Assembly: GCF_034424805.1 (NCBI RefSeq)
Contig: NZ_JAXOUF010000001.1
Location: forward strand, 1,280,563-1,344,562
Source of the DNA: Labrys sedimenti
GTDB lineage: Bacteria; Pseudomonadota; Alphaproteobacteria; Rhizobiales; Labraceae
Direction of reading: 5' to 3'
DNA length: 64,000 nt
Shown here: piece after piece, positions 51,540 through 60,974 of the stretch
How positions within the stretch are numbered: position 1 is the stretch's first letter
Layout of the letters: the number at the start of each line of letters is the position of its first letter
The notes under the pieces: model-generated
Told to the model about the DNA's origin: nothing
What the model saw: only the letters and a program-made list of their open reading frames with translations
Databases searched by the model: none
Program-made: the position numbers and the translations under genes

Positions 51540-52964
51540 TCAAGAATTGGGACGAGACCGCTGGGCCGCATCGGCGCTGCGGGCGGGCGGCGGCAAGGCC
51601 GGTACGGCTGGCTTGCGACGCGCCGGTTTCGCTTCCGTGGCTTTCAGCAGCTTGCGCACGGCCGCGCTGGCGGCGATTACGCCCTGATTGGCGAAGGCCT
51701 CATGATTGGCTTCGATGGCATCGAGGTCATAGAGATAATTGACCATGAGGCCGCCGGCCTGGCGCAACCCGTTGGCCGAGACGTCGCCCCGCCAGTTGAT
51801 GCGCTCGAGGCGGGCGCCATTGCCGAGATGGAACCGCGCCACCGGGTCGATCGGCGCACCCGACGGGGTCCTGGCCACCAGGAAATAATGAGCGGCGGCC
51901 GCCAGCTGCGCCTCACGCATGGCTTCCGTCGGCCCGGTGCCGCCCTGTTCGGCTGGCTGGAACAGCCCCTCCAACACCGAGAGGTCGGCGACACCCGGAA
52001 TTTGGGGGTCCTGCTTGGCGAGCTCCCGCTTCAGCCAGCCCATGAAGCCGGGGACCGGCGACAAAGTCACGAAGGTCTTCAGCTTCGGCAGGTCGCGCCG
52101 GAGTTCCTCGACCACCTGCTTGATCAGGAGATTGCCGAAGGAGACGCGGCGCAGGCCGGTCTGGCAATTGGAGATCGAATAGAACACCGCGGTGGTCGCA
52201 TCCTCGGCCCGGATCGGCTTGCGTTCGAGAGCGAGCAGCGGCGCGATCGTCGCCGGTATGTCCTGCGTCAGCGCCACCTCGACGAACACCAGCGGCTCGT
52301 CGGCCATCTGCGGATGGAAGAAGGCAAAACAGCGCCGATCCGAAGGCTCCAGCCGGCTGCGCAGATCCTCCCAGCTATGGATGGTGTGCACGGCCTCATA
52401 TTGGATGATCTTGGCAAGAATGTTCGCCGGTGTCGTCCAGTCGATCCGCTTCAGCATCAGGAAGCCCCGGTTGAACCAGGACGAGAACAGATGGGCAAGG
52501 TCTGCATCGAGGGCCTCCAGCTTCGCATTGCCCTGCAGGTCGGCGAGTACGTCCTCGCGCAGCCGCACCAGGGCGGCCGTGCCGCCGGCGGGGCGGTTGA
52601 GCCGGCGGAAGAGCTCCTGGCGTCTCGGCTCTGCGGCCACGCTGAGCTCGGCCATCGCCCGGGGCGACTTGTCCTGCAGATAGGCCTCGATCGCCGCATC
52701 GAGGCGCTGCTGGTCGGGACCGAAGCCGTCGGCCAGCGCCGCCAGATGGCGCCGCCTTTGCTCCTCGTCGGCCGCGGCATAGGCGTCGAGCCATTGCTGC
52801 GCCAGGGCGACGCCGGAAACCTCGCCCCGGCCCGTCAGCAGCGCATTGCTGAGCGCCAGCAGATCGCCCGATCGCACCGGGGATGCAGGGCGCTCAAGAC
52901 CGATGAGCCCCCTCCCCCGCTCGGCCACCGCTTCCAGGAATTCCTGCAGGAAATTTCTGCTCAT
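51540..52964 (-). CDS. matA: Malonyl-CoA decarboxylase
   Basis: A 474-residue enzyme with the MCD fold: an N-terminal helical domain (SRNFLQEFLEAVAERG) and a GNAT-like catalytic domain (ILAKIIQYEAVHTIHSWEDLRSRLEP, FAFFHPQMADEPLVFVEVALTQDIP, FYSISNCQTGLRRVSFGNLLIKQVVEELR, in parts). The conserved His/Ser catalytic residues are expected in HPQMADEP and the FSISNCQ segment. It releases CO2 from malonyl-CoA to give acetyl-CoA. It lies 27 bp after the fused permease gene and 10 bp before matB. Confidence 0.92.
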   Translation of the reverse strand: MSRNFLQEFLEAVAERGRGLIGLERPASPVRSGDLLALSNALLTGRGEVSGVALAQQWLDAYAAADEEQRRRHLAALADGFGPDQQRLDAAIEAYLQDKSPRAMAELSVAAEPRRQELFRRLNRPAGGTAALVRLREDVLADLQGNAKLEALDADLAHLFSSWFNRGFLMLKRIDWTTPANILAKIIQYEAVHTIHSWEDLRSRLEPSDRRCFAFFHPQMADEPLVFVEVALTQDIPATIAPLLALERKPIRAEDATTAVFYSISNCQTGLRRVSFGNLLIKQVVEELRRDLPKLKTFVTLSPVPGFMGWLKRELAKQDPQIPGVADLSVLEGLFQPAEQGGTGPTEAMREAQLAAAAHYFLVARTPSGAPIDPVARFHLGNGARLERINWRGDVSANGLRQAGGLMVNYLYDLDAIEANHEAFANQGVIAASAAVRKLLKATEAKPARRKPAVPALPPPARSADAAQRSRPNS

Positions 52965-52991
52965 CGCTGTTCACCATGCCAATTCATTGGA

Positions 52992-54947
52992 TTACCCCAT
53001 GATCAGACCGGGCAGCCAGGTGGCGAGGCCGGGGATCAGGCAGGCCAGCACCACCGCCAACGCCATCAATCCGACGAAAGGCAGCGTCCCGCGCATGATA
53101 TCCCCGAGCGGGATGTCCGGCGCGATATTCTTGATCACGAAGATGTTGAGCCCGACCGGCGGATGAATCAGGCCCATCTCCATGACGATGGTCATCACCA
53201 CACCAAACCAGATCAGGTCGAAGCCGGCCGCTTTCAAGGGCGGCAGGATGATCGGCGCCGTCATCAGGATGATCGAGACCGGCGGCAGGAAGAAGCCGAG
53301 GACGACCACGAAGAGCAGGATGGCGGTAAGCAGCAGCCATTTCGACAGGTTCAGGCTGATGATCCAGGCCGCCGCCGACTGGCTGATCTGGAGATAGCTC
53401 ATCACATAGGAATAGAGCAGCGACATGCCGATGATCATCAGGAGCATGGTCGATTCCCGCAGCGTGCCCGAGAGGATCGGCATCACCTTGGAAGGCCGCC
53501 AGATGCCGTACATGGCCGAGATCACCACCAAAGCGAGCACGGCGCCGACGCCGGCCGTCTCCGAGGGCGTCGCCCAGCCGGCATAGAGCACCACCATCAC
53601 GCCGGCGAGGATCGAGACGAAGGGCACCACCCAGCCGATCATCCGCAGCTTCTGGGCGAAGGTGTAGCTCTCCTCGAGCAGGATGGCCGAACGAATGCCG
53701 GTGCGCTCAGCCTGCACCAGGGCCTGCCGCTTCTCCTTGCGGTAATGCAGCATGGCGTAGACGGCGAACATCGTCATCAAGAGCAGGCCAGGGCCGATTC
53801 CGGCCAGGAACAGCTTGCCGAGCGAAACCTCCGCCGCCACCGCATAGAGCAGCATGGTCACCGAGGGCGGCAAGAGGATGCCGAGCGTGCCCCCTGCCGC
53901 GATGATGCCGGCGGCAAAGCCCCCCGAATAACCGCGGGCCCGCATCTCCGGGATGCCGGCTGCACCGATGGCCGAGCAGGTGGCGGGCGAAGAGCCCGCC
54001 ATGGCGGCGAACAGGCCGCAGGCGACCGTGTTGGCGACGCCGAGGCCGCCTGGAATGCGATAGAGCCAGGCATGCAAGGCCGAATAGAGATCCTTGCCGG
54101 CATTGGAACGACCGATCGCCGCGCCCTTCAGGATGAAGAGCGGGATGGCGAGGATGATGACGTTGGCCAGTTCCTCGTAGAAGTTCTGCGCCAGCGTATC
54201 GATCGAGGCCGCCGGCATGAACAGGATCATGAAGGTCAGAGCCACCACGCCGAGCGCGAAGGCGATCGGCATGCCCGAGAACAGTACGATCAGCGTCGCG
54301 GTGCAGTAGGCGACGCCGATGCCCCATTGCGGCAGGCCGGTCAGTAGTGGCAGCGGCGGCCGCGACCACAGGGCGAAAGCGGCGAAGGCGAGCAGCACGA
54401 TGACGAAGACCGGCAGCGAGCGTTCCGCCACCTGCAGGGCGACCTGCGCCGCCAGCAGCACCATGCCTGATGTCAGCAGGGAATAGGGAATCCACAGAGG
54501 CGGCCCCCAGGCCGAGTGCGAGGTCTGCTCGTCCACCCAGGCTTCATGCAAGAGCGAGCCCGATTTCCAGGCGAACAGGAGGCAGAAGAACAGCACCAGC
54601 GCATCGACCACCAGCCGCCTGGTGCCGGCGGCAGCCGGCAGCCAATGATCGAGGATATCGATGCCGACATGGCCGCGCACGGCCTGCACCGAGGCCGCCG
54701 ACAGGAAGATGGCGCCGGCGATCAGGTAGATGGTGACCTCGTCCTGCCACAACACCGACTGGCGGGTGATATGGCCGGTGATGACGCCGAAGGTAAGGAC
54801 AACAGCCGCCGCCAGCAGAGCCACGGCCGAAAGCCGGAAGGCGACGGCGTTGACCGCGGCGAAGGCACGATGCACGACCCCCGCGCGCTCGGCCGGACCG
54901 GCTTCGTCGCCGGCGAGGATGGCATCGTGCTGGATCGAGCCGCCCAT
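52992..54947 (-). CDS. Malonate TRAP transporter, fused small and large permease (DctQM)
   Basis: A 651-residue membrane protein. The first ~190 residues are the DctQ part (four helices; DEVTIYLIAGAIFLSAASVQAVRGHVGIDIL). The rest is the DctM part with 12 or so helices (NVIILAIPLFILKGAAIGRSNAGKDLYSALHAWLYRIPGGLGVANTVACGLFAAMAGSSPATCSAIG in parts, ILLPPSVTMLLYA). It moves the dicarboxylate bound by DctP into the cell with sodium. It lies 1 bp after dctP and 27 bp before matA, so it belongs to the mat operon. matQ and matM are separate genes in Sinorhizobium meliloti, as I recall. Confidence 0.9.
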   Translation of the reverse strand: MGGSIQHDAILAGDEAGPAERAGVVHRAFAAVNAVAFRLSAVALLAAAVVLTFGVITGHITRQSVLWQDEVTIYLIAGAIFLSAASVQAVRGHVGIDILDHWLPAAAGTRRLVVDALVLFFCLLFAWKSGSLLHEAWVDEQTSHSAWGPPLWIPYSLLTSGMVLLAAQVALQVAERSLPVFVIVLLAFAAFALWSRPPLPLLTGLPQWGIGVAYCTATLIVLFSGMPIAFALGVVALTFMILFMPAASIDTLAQNFYEELANVIILAIPLFILKGAAIGRSNAGKDLYSALHAWLYRIPGGLGVANTVACGLFAAMAGSSPATCSAIGAAGIPEMRARGYSGGFAAGIIAAGGTLGILLPPSVTMLLYAVAAEVSLGKLFLAGIGPGLLLMTMFAVYAMLHYRKEKRQALVQAERTGIRSAILLEESYTFAQKLRMIGWVVPFVSILAGVMVVLYAGWATPSETAGVGAVLALVVISAMYGIWRPSKVMPILSGTLRESTMLLMIIGMSLLYSYVMSYLQISQSAAAWIISLNLSKWLLLTAILLFVVVLGFFLPPVSIILMTAPIILPPLKAAGFDLIWFGVVMTIVMEMGLIHPPVGLNIFVIKNIAPDIPLGDIMRGTLPFVGLMALAVVLACLIPGLATWLPGLIMG

Positions 54948-54948
54948 C

Positions 54949-55968
54949 TCACGCCACCTTCTGCGCGAGCTTCAACAATTCCGCGGCCTCGCTCGAACGG
55001 GCCGCATAATCCTTCCAGGAACTGGCTTCGGCAATCTTGCGCCATTCGGCGAGATCGGCCGCGCTGAAATCGGCGACTTCGACACCCTTGGCGGCATAGA
55101 CCTTAGCGACCTCCTCGTCGTCATGCTGCGCCTGCTTGGTGGCCCAGCCCTCCATCTCGGCGCCGACATCGAGGAGCGTCTTCTGCTGATCGGCAGGCAG
55201 GGCGTCGAAGATGGTCTTGGACATCAGCAGCGGTTCGAGCATGAACCAGAAGGAACCCTTCCGCGCCGAGGTCAGCGATTTGGCGAGTTCTTCCAGGCGG
55301 AAGGAGATCAGGCTTGTCGAGGAAGTCACGGCCGCATCGAGCGCGCTGGTCTGCATGCCGATATAGATTTCGTTCGAGGGCATGGTGGAGACCTGCGCCC
55401 CGGCGGCGGTGAACATCAGGTCCATTTCCCGGCTGCCGCCGCGGATCTTCAGCCCCTTGGAGCTGTCCGGCGTCAATACCGGCTTGCCGCGCGAGGCCAC
55501 GCCGCCGCCCTGCCAGACCCAGGCGATGATCTTGATGCCCTTGGCCTCCAGAATGCCGGAGAGCGCCTTGCCGATCTCGGCATTCTTCCAGGCCGCACCT
55601 TGCTCATAACTCGTCACCAGGCAGGGCATCAGGCCCAGATTGGTGGCATGCAGTTCGCCGCCGGCATAGGCGACCGGGAACAGCGACATGTCCAAGGCGC
55701 CGCGGCGCATGGCCGAGAACTGTGCGTTGGTCTTCATCAGCGAGGCATTGGCATAGACGTCGAATTTCAGGCCGCCGCCGGTGCGCTTCTCCACTTCGGC
55801 GGCGAAGATGCGGCAGAGCCGGTCGCGAAAATCACCCTGCTCGATGGTGCCGCCGGGAAACTGGTGCGACATCTTCAGCGTGGTGGCGGCGCGGGCAGCC
55901 CCGGCGGACCGGATGACCAATGGCGTTGCGAGTGCGGCAGTCAGGATCTGCCTCCGGGTGAGCGACAT
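54949..55968 (-). CDS. TRAP transporter solute-binding protein, probably malonate (DctP/MatP-like)
   Basis: A 339-residue periplasmic binding protein. It has a signal peptide with a Tat-like twin arginine (SLTRRQILTAALATPLVIRSAGAARA). The DctP pattern ATTLKMSHQFPGGT, then VYANASLMKTNAQFSAMRRGALDMS, and NEIYIGMQTSALDAAVTSSTSLISFRLEELAK follow. It should bind malonate or a related dicarboxylate and deliver it to the fused permease. The start at 55968 has GAGG upstream. It is the first gene of the operon and is divergent from the GntR gene. Confidence 0.9.
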   Translation of the reverse strand: MSLTRRQILTAALATPLVIRSAGAARAATTLKMSHQFPGGTIEQGDFRDRLCRIFAAEVEKRTGGGLKFDVYANASLMKTNAQFSAMRRGALDMSLFPVAYAGGELHATNLGLMPCLVTSYEQGAAWKNAEIGKALSGILEAKGIKIIAWVWQGGGVASRGKPVLTPDSSKGLKIRGGSREMDLMFTAAGAQVSTMPSNEIYIGMQTSALDAAVTSSTSLISFRLEELAKSLTSARKGSFWFMLEPLLMSKTIFDALPADQQKTLLDVGAEMEGWATKQAQHDDEEVAKVYAAKGVEVADFSAADLAEWRKIAEASSWKDYAARSSEAAELLKLAQKVA

Positions 55969-56059
55969 GGCGTTTTCCTCTTCAATCCATCCGAGGCTGG
56001 CTGGTTCCGCCTGCGGTTGCATTCATCATTATTGCAATTTTGAAACAGTTACAATAAAA

Positions 56060-56069
56060 TTGTATACAA
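56060..56069. promoter_or_regulatory. GntR/FCD operator-like palindrome
   Basis: TTGTATACAA, a perfect 10-bp palindrome typical of FCD-type GntR regulators, lies in the gap between the divergent dctP and GntR genes, in an AT-rich block. It is the likely MatR site. Confidence 0.65.
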
Positions 56070-56129
56070 GTTTTACGAGATTGACTCCCTCGTGCCGGGA
56101 GTCGTACGAAATTGCGGAGGATATCGGCC

Positions 56130-56789
56130 ATGAGCGAAAAACCCGCGACCCGCCTGCGCAACCAGATCGAAGAGGAAATCGCCACCGGCGTGTTCAAGCC
56201 CCGCGACAGGCTCGACGAGGTCTCGCTGGCGGCCCGGTTCGGGGTCTCGCGCACACCGATCCGCGAGGCTCTCCAGCAATTGGCGGCAGCCGGCCTGGTC
56301 GAGATTCGCCCGCATCGCGGCGCCATCGTCAGCGCGCCCGATCCCAAGCGCCTGATCGACATGTTCAGCCTGATGGCCGAATTCGAGGCGATCTGTGGGC
56401 GCCTCGCCGCCCGCCGCCTGCTGCCGAGCGACGAGGCCGAACTGAAGAGCACGCTCGAAGCCTGCCGCAAGGCAGCCGACAGCGGCGACATGGACATCTA
56501 TTATTACGAGAACGAGCGCTTCCATCGCGCCATCTATGTGGCGAGCGGCAACGATTTCATCGCCGAGCAGGCCACGGCCCTGCATAAGCGCCTCGCCCCC
56601 TTCCGCCGGCTGCAACTACGCGTGCGCAACCGCATGCGCACCTCGCTGGCCGAGCATGAAGCCATCGTCGATGCCCTGCTGGCCGGCGACAGCACCCTCG
56701 CCTCCACGCGCCTCTATGACCATGTCGCGGTGCAGGGCGAGCGCTTCACTGACCTGATCGCTTCGCTCAATCGGGCAGCGGCGGAATAG
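56130..56789 (+). CDS. matR: GntR family regulator, FCD subgroup (probable malonate regulator)
   Basis: A 219-residue regulator. The winged helix has FGVSRTPIREALQQLAAAGLVEIRPHRGAIV and the FCD domain has EFEAICGRLAARRLL, ENERFHRAIYVASGNDFIAEQA and AEHEAIVDALLAGDSTLASTRLYDHV. GCGGAGG lies 9 bp before ATG 56130. It is divergent from the malonate operon with the operator-like palindrome in between, as MatR is for mat genes in rhizobia. The symbol rests on that context. Confidence 0.8.
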   Translation: MSEKPATRLRNQIEEEIATGVFKPRDRLDEVSLAARFGVSRTPIREALQQLAAAGLVEIRPHRGAIVSAPDPKRLIDMFSLMAEFEAICGRLAARRLLPSDEAELKSTLEACRKAADSGDMDIYYYENERFHRAIYVASGNDFIAEQATALHKRLAPFRRLQLRVRNRMRTSLAEHEAIVDALLAGDSTLASTRLYDHVAVQGERFTDLIASLNRAAAE

Positions 56790-57312
56790 TTCCGCTCTTT
56801 TTCCCAGGCTATCTGCCGGAATTCCGACGTCGCGTTCGCCGGCCGAACCGCCTCGGCCAGGCTCGACGATGCCCCCTTCTATTCTTCATATTATTCATAC
56901 TATTGTCACGAGCGATCTCTATGAAGCATCTCGTCGAGCAAGCACTGGGCCAGGCCGCTCATCGGACTGTGCATCGAAGCAGTCTGCTCGCGACCGCGCA
57001 TAATGACCATCGATAGGAAATTCTCACTCAGCTCGCCATTTCGCCGGGATCCCCCTCTCCGCACTGCGGATGACGGTACGCTTCAGCAAGCCGAAGCTCT
57101 GACTGCACCTTCCTCGCGCCGATACGAATTTGCCCGTAATGGCGCGCCTCTTCCCAGTCCCTGCCAATGTCCAAGGCCGGGCGGTTAACGCCCCGGCCGG
57201 GTCACGTCGCCTTAGCCAAATTTTCGAACGTCATCGCCGACCTACGGGCCGGCGGATGCTGCCGCGCGCCTGCCGCGCAACCACAAGAACCCTACCCCGA
57301 GAGATCGAGACC
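56790..57312. other. 523-bp region without a gene
   Basis: No open frame with a plausible product is seen between the GntR gene and the autotransporter. Positions 56878-56905 are AT-rich (TTCTTCATATTATTCATACT) and could contain promoter elements, but no convincing -35/-10 pair was found. A long upstream extension of the autotransporter frame back to 57130 is judged non-coding, since the conserved part starts after a signal-like segment. Confidence 0.4.
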
Positions 57313-59238
57313 ATGTCCGTGACAACGCCTGACAGGCCGAGCAAGCCGCCTGAAAACGCTGCTCCTTGCCCTCCCCTTGCCTGTGCCCACCCCAAATATC
57401 GGCTGCGCAGGGCCGCATGGCCATACCTTGCCGGCCTGTCGCTGTTGGGTGCCACCAGCCTGCCGGCCCTGGCGGTCGAGCCGTGGATCATGGTCGAAAA
57501 GACGATGTTCTCGGGTGTGGACGCCTCCCGTGGGCAAGGCGTCACCACCGATGGCACCAATTGGTATTTCTCCGGCACCAATGCCCTGGAAATGACCAAT
57601 GGCTCCTTCGATCCCAAATTGCTGGTCACGCCCGCCATTCCGGACATCCTGAAGAACCCCTCCCAGTTTTCGGATATCGGGCTCAACCATATCGGCGACA
57701 TCGATTATGCCGACGGCAAGCTCTACATCTCCCTGGACACGAGCAACCGCTCGCCGACCACCAACGGGAAATACGAACGACCGGTCTTCGCGATCTATGA
57801 CGCCAAGACACTGACCTATCTCGGCCAGGCCTTCGCCCTCAACCCACCCCACGGTACGCACGACATTGCCAGCTGGGTTGCTGTGGACGCCAAGAACGGT
57901 GTCGGCTACGGCATGGCCTATGAAAATGCGACCGAACTCGCCGTCTATAATCTTTCGGACTGGTCGTTCCAGAAATACATTCCCCTGTCGCAGACCATCG
58001 ATCAGGCGCAAGGCGGCAAGATCTTCAATGGCTGGATGTATTTTTCGACCGATAACGATCAGAAGCTGATCTACCGCGCCAATCTGCTGACGGGGCAGGT
58101 CGAGCTCATCGGCAATCTCAAGATCGATGGCGAGCAGGAGATCGAGGGGCTGGTCTTCAAGAACACGCCCGACGGCTGGTCAATGCATATTCTGAACCGG
58201 GAGGAAGACCCGAACCATCCCGGTGAGACCGCAATCGGCTTCTACCGCTACGTGCGCCCGTTCGGAAACGCACTTTCGGGCGAGATCCACGCCGATATCA
58301 AGGGTGCCCTTATCGAAGACAGCCGCTACCCGCGTGATGCGGCCAACCGGCGCCTGCGCTCGGCCTTCGGCGGCATCGCCGGAACGTCCGGCGGGGCCGC
58401 CACTGGCAGCACCGACGGCATCGTCGTCTGGGGCACGCCCTTCGCTGCCACTGGCAGGGCCGAAGGCTCGGGTGACGCCGCCTCCTTTGACCGCACCAGC
58501 GGCGGCTTCATCGGCGGCATCGATGCGCCGGTCGGGGACTGGCGCCTGGGCGTCCTCGCCGGCTACAGCCACACCAACTTCGACGTCTCCGCCCGGAGTT
58601 CGGACGGGTCCAGCAACAATTACCAGCTCGGCCTCTATGGCGGCACGCAATGGGGGCAGCTCGGCTTTCGCACCGGCGCCATCTATGGCTGGCACAATGT
58701 TGACACCAAGCGCAACGTCGTGTTCCCCGCCTTCCGCGAAACGCTTTCGGGGCATTACAACGCCGTGACGGCGCAGGCCTTCGGTGAACTCAGCTATCGT
58801 TTCGATCTGGGGCGTAACGTCTTCGATCCCTTCGCCAATCTCGCTTATGTCCATCTGGACACGAATGGCTTTGCCGAGAAGGGCGGCACCACGGCTGCGC
58901 TGGCCAGTCCGAAGAGCTCGACGGACATGGTTTACACCACATTGGGGCTCCATGCCTCGACCGCCTTCGACCTTGCCGGGACCACGCTGACCCTGCGCGG
59001 CACGCTTGGCTGGCAGCACGCCTTCGACGACGTGACCCAGAACGCAAAGCTCGCCTTCAACAATGGCTCGTCCTTCACGATAGCCGGCGCGCCACTCGCC
59101 AAGGATGCGCTGGCAGTCGAGGCCGGCGTTGACGTCGCGCTCTCGGCGAACGCAACCCTGGGCGCCACCTATTCCGGCCAGCTTGCCAGCCACACCCAGG
59201 GCCATGCCTTCAGGATCAATCTCGACATGAAGCTGTGA
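57313..59238 (+). CDS. Autotransporter with beta-propeller-like passenger
   Basis: A 641-residue protein. A signal-like segment (WPYLAGLSLLGATSLPALA) ends near residue 55. The next 290 residues read as repeated blades (GVTTDGTNWYFSGTNALEM, IGDIDYADGKLYISLDT, WVAVDAKNGVGYGMAYENATELAVYNL, GKIFNGWMYFSTDNDQKLIYRANLLTG). This is a beta-propeller pattern. From about residue 350 (SRYPRDAANRRLRSAFGG) a rhizobial-type autotransporter barrel follows and ends LASHTQGHAFRINLDMKL. The protein would present the propeller at the outer membrane surface. Such barrels usually carry large repetitive passengers. A lactonase- or lectin-like propeller role is possible. Confidence 0.8.
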   Translation: MSVTTPDRPSKPPENAAPCPPLACAHPKYRLRRAAWPYLAGLSLLGATSLPALAVEPWIMVEKTMFSGVDASRGQGVTTDGTNWYFSGTNALEMTNGSFDPKLLVTPAIPDILKNPSQFSDIGLNHIGDIDYADGKLYISLDTSNRSPTTNGKYERPVFAIYDAKTLTYLGQAFALNPPHGTHDIASWVAVDAKNGVGYGMAYENATELAVYNLSDWSFQKYIPLSQTIDQAQGGKIFNGWMYFSTDNDQKLIYRANLLTGQVELIGNLKIDGEQEIEGLVFKNTPDGWSMHILNREEDPNHPGETAIGFYRYVRPFGNALSGEIHADIKGALIEDSRYPRDAANRRLRSAFGGIAGTSGGAATGSTDGIVVWGTPFAATGRAEGSGDAASFDRTSGGFIGGIDAPVGDWRLGVLAGYSHTNFDVSARSSDGSSNNYQLGLYGGTQWGQLGFRTGAIYGWHNVDTKRNVVFPAFRETLSGHYNAVTAQAFGELSYRFDLGRNVFDPFANLAYVHLDTNGFAEKGGTTAALASPKSSTDMVYTTLGLHASTAFDLAGTTLTLRGTLGWQHAFDDVTQNAKLAFNNGSSFTIAGAPLAKDALAVEAGVDVALSANATLGATYSGQLASHTQGHAFRINLDMKL

Positions 59239-59348
59239 ACTGAAGGATGTCGCCACGGTGGGGATTGGACGCGGCAGCTTTACCAAGGCAAGCTTGCCGT
59301 TCCATCCCACCGCCATATCGTCCTGAGATACGCATCAGCGGCATGATA

Positions 59349-59359
59349 TGTTGCCAACA
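59349..59359. promoter_or_regulatory. Short palindrome before the GntR gene
   Basis: TGTTG-C-CAACA is an 11-bp symmetrical site 8 bp before the ATG of a GntR regulator. It suits an autoregulatory operator but is short. Confidence 0.35.
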
Positions 59360-59367
59360 AGGATAGA

Positions 59368-60138
59368 ATGAAGAATGCAGTCCCTCCTTCCAAGGTTTCG
59401 CCCATGACTTCGCGGGGAGGGAATGCCACCGGCACAAGCCTCTATTCGCGCCTCCTCAACGACATCGGTCAAAGCATCGTGCGGGGCGAACTCGCGCCCG
59501 GCGATCAATTGCCGAATGCCGATGACTGGAGCGCGGCCCATGGCGTCAGCCGCACGGTGCTGCGGGAAGTCGTCAAGGTGCTTGCCAACAAGGGCATGGT
59601 GGAAATGCGCCCCAAGGTAGGCACTCGCGTACGCCCCCGCCAGGACTGGAACTTTCTCGATCCCGACGTGCTGGTCTGGCGCTACGGGTCGAGAACCACG
59701 GCTGAAGAGGCGCGCTCCCTGTTCGAACTGCGCCGCGCCATCGAGCCGATGGCAGCCGCTCTCGCCGCCGAGCGGGCCAGCGCCGAACAGATTGCGCAGC
59801 TGCAGCGGCTGATCTCACAAATGGAACAGGCCGGCGACGACAGCGAACGCTTCGCCGTGCCGGACCTGGCATTTCACCAGGCCATCCTGCGCCTATCCGG
59901 CAACGAACTGATCGGCTCGCTCGCGGCGCTGATCGAGACGGCCCTGGTGATCAGCTTCCGCCTGACGGACGACAATCCCGAGGGCCAGAGCCACTCGCTC
60001 GCCTTGCATCAGGCCGTCGTCGACAACATCGCCAGGCGAGATCCGGCCGCCACGGCCAAGGCCATCACCTCCCTGCTCGACGAGGCGGAGGAAGACGTCA
60101 GGCGCTCCCTGCTGGCAAGGCGCGAGCGGAAATCGTGA
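59368..60138 (+). CDS. GntR/FadR-like regulator, FCD subgroup (DgoR-like)
   Basis: A 256-residue regulator. The winged helix has GQSIVRGELAPGDQLPNADDWSAAHGVSRTVLREVVKVLANKGMVEMRPKVGTRV (in parts), followed by the linker DWNFLDPDVLVW that is typical of DgoR-like sugar-acid regulators, and an FCD domain. An in-frame ATG twelve codons later (MTSRGG) is an alternative start. It overlaps the phosphatase gene by GTGA at the stop, so the two are one unit. The ligand is probably a sugar acid or sugar phosphate. Confidence 0.86.
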   Translation: MKNAVPPSKVSPMTSRGGNATGTSLYSRLLNDIGQSIVRGELAPGDQLPNADDWSAAHGVSRTVLREVVKVLANKGMVEMRPKVGTRVRPRQDWNFLDPDVLVWRYGSRTTAEEARSLFELRRAIEPMAAALAAERASAEQIAQLQRLISQMEQAGDDSERFAVPDLAFHQAILRLSGNELIGSLAALIETALVISFRLTDDNPEGQSHSLALHQAVVDNIARRDPAATAKAITSLLDEAEEDVRRSLLARRERKS

Positions 60139-60974
60139 CCAGTGACGATATCGACCGGCGGCATCGCTTCGCCCAGGACTGCGCCCGTGAGGCCGGAACG
60201 ATCGCCCGTCGCTACTTCCGCTCCTGCGAGGCCCCGTCCAGCATCGAAAAAGGCCGGCACGATCCGGTGACCCGGGCCGATCTGGAAATCGATCGTTTCC
60301 TCATCGACCAACTTGCCGGGGCGTTTCCGGCCGATGGCATCCTGACCGAGGAAACCGGCGGTGTTCCTGCGCGGCATCTTTGGGTCATCGACCCAATCGA
60401 CGGCACCCTGAACTTCGCCCGCGGCATCGCCCATTTCGCCGTGTCGATCGCCTTTTGCATCGACGGCCGGACGGAGAGCGGCATCGTCTACGATCCCATC
60501 AGCGACGAGATCTTCACGGCCCGGCGCGGCCATGGCGCCTTCTGCAACGGCCGACCCATCCGGGTCCGGACCACGCAGGGCCCATGGGATGCGATCGTCG
60601 ATGCAGGATATTCGAGCAGGCATCCCGCAGCTGATTATGTACGGCTGGTCCATGGCCTCCTCGCGCAGGGCTACGCCTTCGTCCAGAACGGCTCTGCGGC
60701 AATGGGACTGGCAGCGCTCGCCTGCGGCCGCATCGACGGCTTCTGCGAACTCTCGCTCAAGAGCTGGGATGTTCTCGCCGGCCTGCTCCTGGTCGAAGAG
60801 GCCGGCGGCTGGACCGGCGGCTTTCCGCACGGTCCCGGCCTGCTGGAGGACCACGAGGTCCTCGCCTGCACCCCGGCCATCCGCCAATCCCTGCAGGATC
60901 TCCTGCTGGAGGCGTCGCCCCTACGCGGGAAGACGCCGCTTCCGTCCGTCCAGAGCGTTATCCAGAAAAGTTGA
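60135..60974 (+). CDS. Inositol-monophosphatase-like phosphatase
   Basis: A 279-residue Mg-dependent phosphatase. The metal motifs are LTEETGG (Glu), WVIDPIDGTLNFARG (Asp/Ile-Asp-Gly-Thr) and LKSWDVLAGLLLVEEAGGW (Asp). The usual LKPWD reads LKSWD. It would hydrolyse a sugar or inositol monophosphate. It starts with GTG 60135, which overlaps the regulator stop. Its last codons (from 60954) lie in an R1 repeat that also supplies the TGA. Family members also include histidinol phosphatase and CysQ, so the substrate remains open. Confidence 0.88.
   Translation: MTSDDIDRRHRFAQDCAREAGTIARRYFRSCEAPSSIEKGRHDPVTRADLEIDRFLIDQLAGAFPADGILTEETGGVPARHLWVIDPIDGTLNFARGIAHFAVSIAFCIDGRTESGIVYDPISDEIFTARRGHGAFCNGRPIRVRTTQGPWDAIVDAGYSSRHPAADYVRLVHGLLAQGYAFVQNGSAAMGLAALACGRIDGFCELSLKSWDVLAGLLLVEEAGGWTGGFPHGPGLLEDHEVLACTPAIRQSLQDLLLEASPLRGKTPLPSVQSVIQKS

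Noticed and set aside
51465..54347. A 960-codon open frame antisense to matA and the TRAP permease
   Set aside because: It is made of Arg/His/Asp/Gln-rich low-complexity sequence, a typical reverse-complement artefact of membrane-protein codons.
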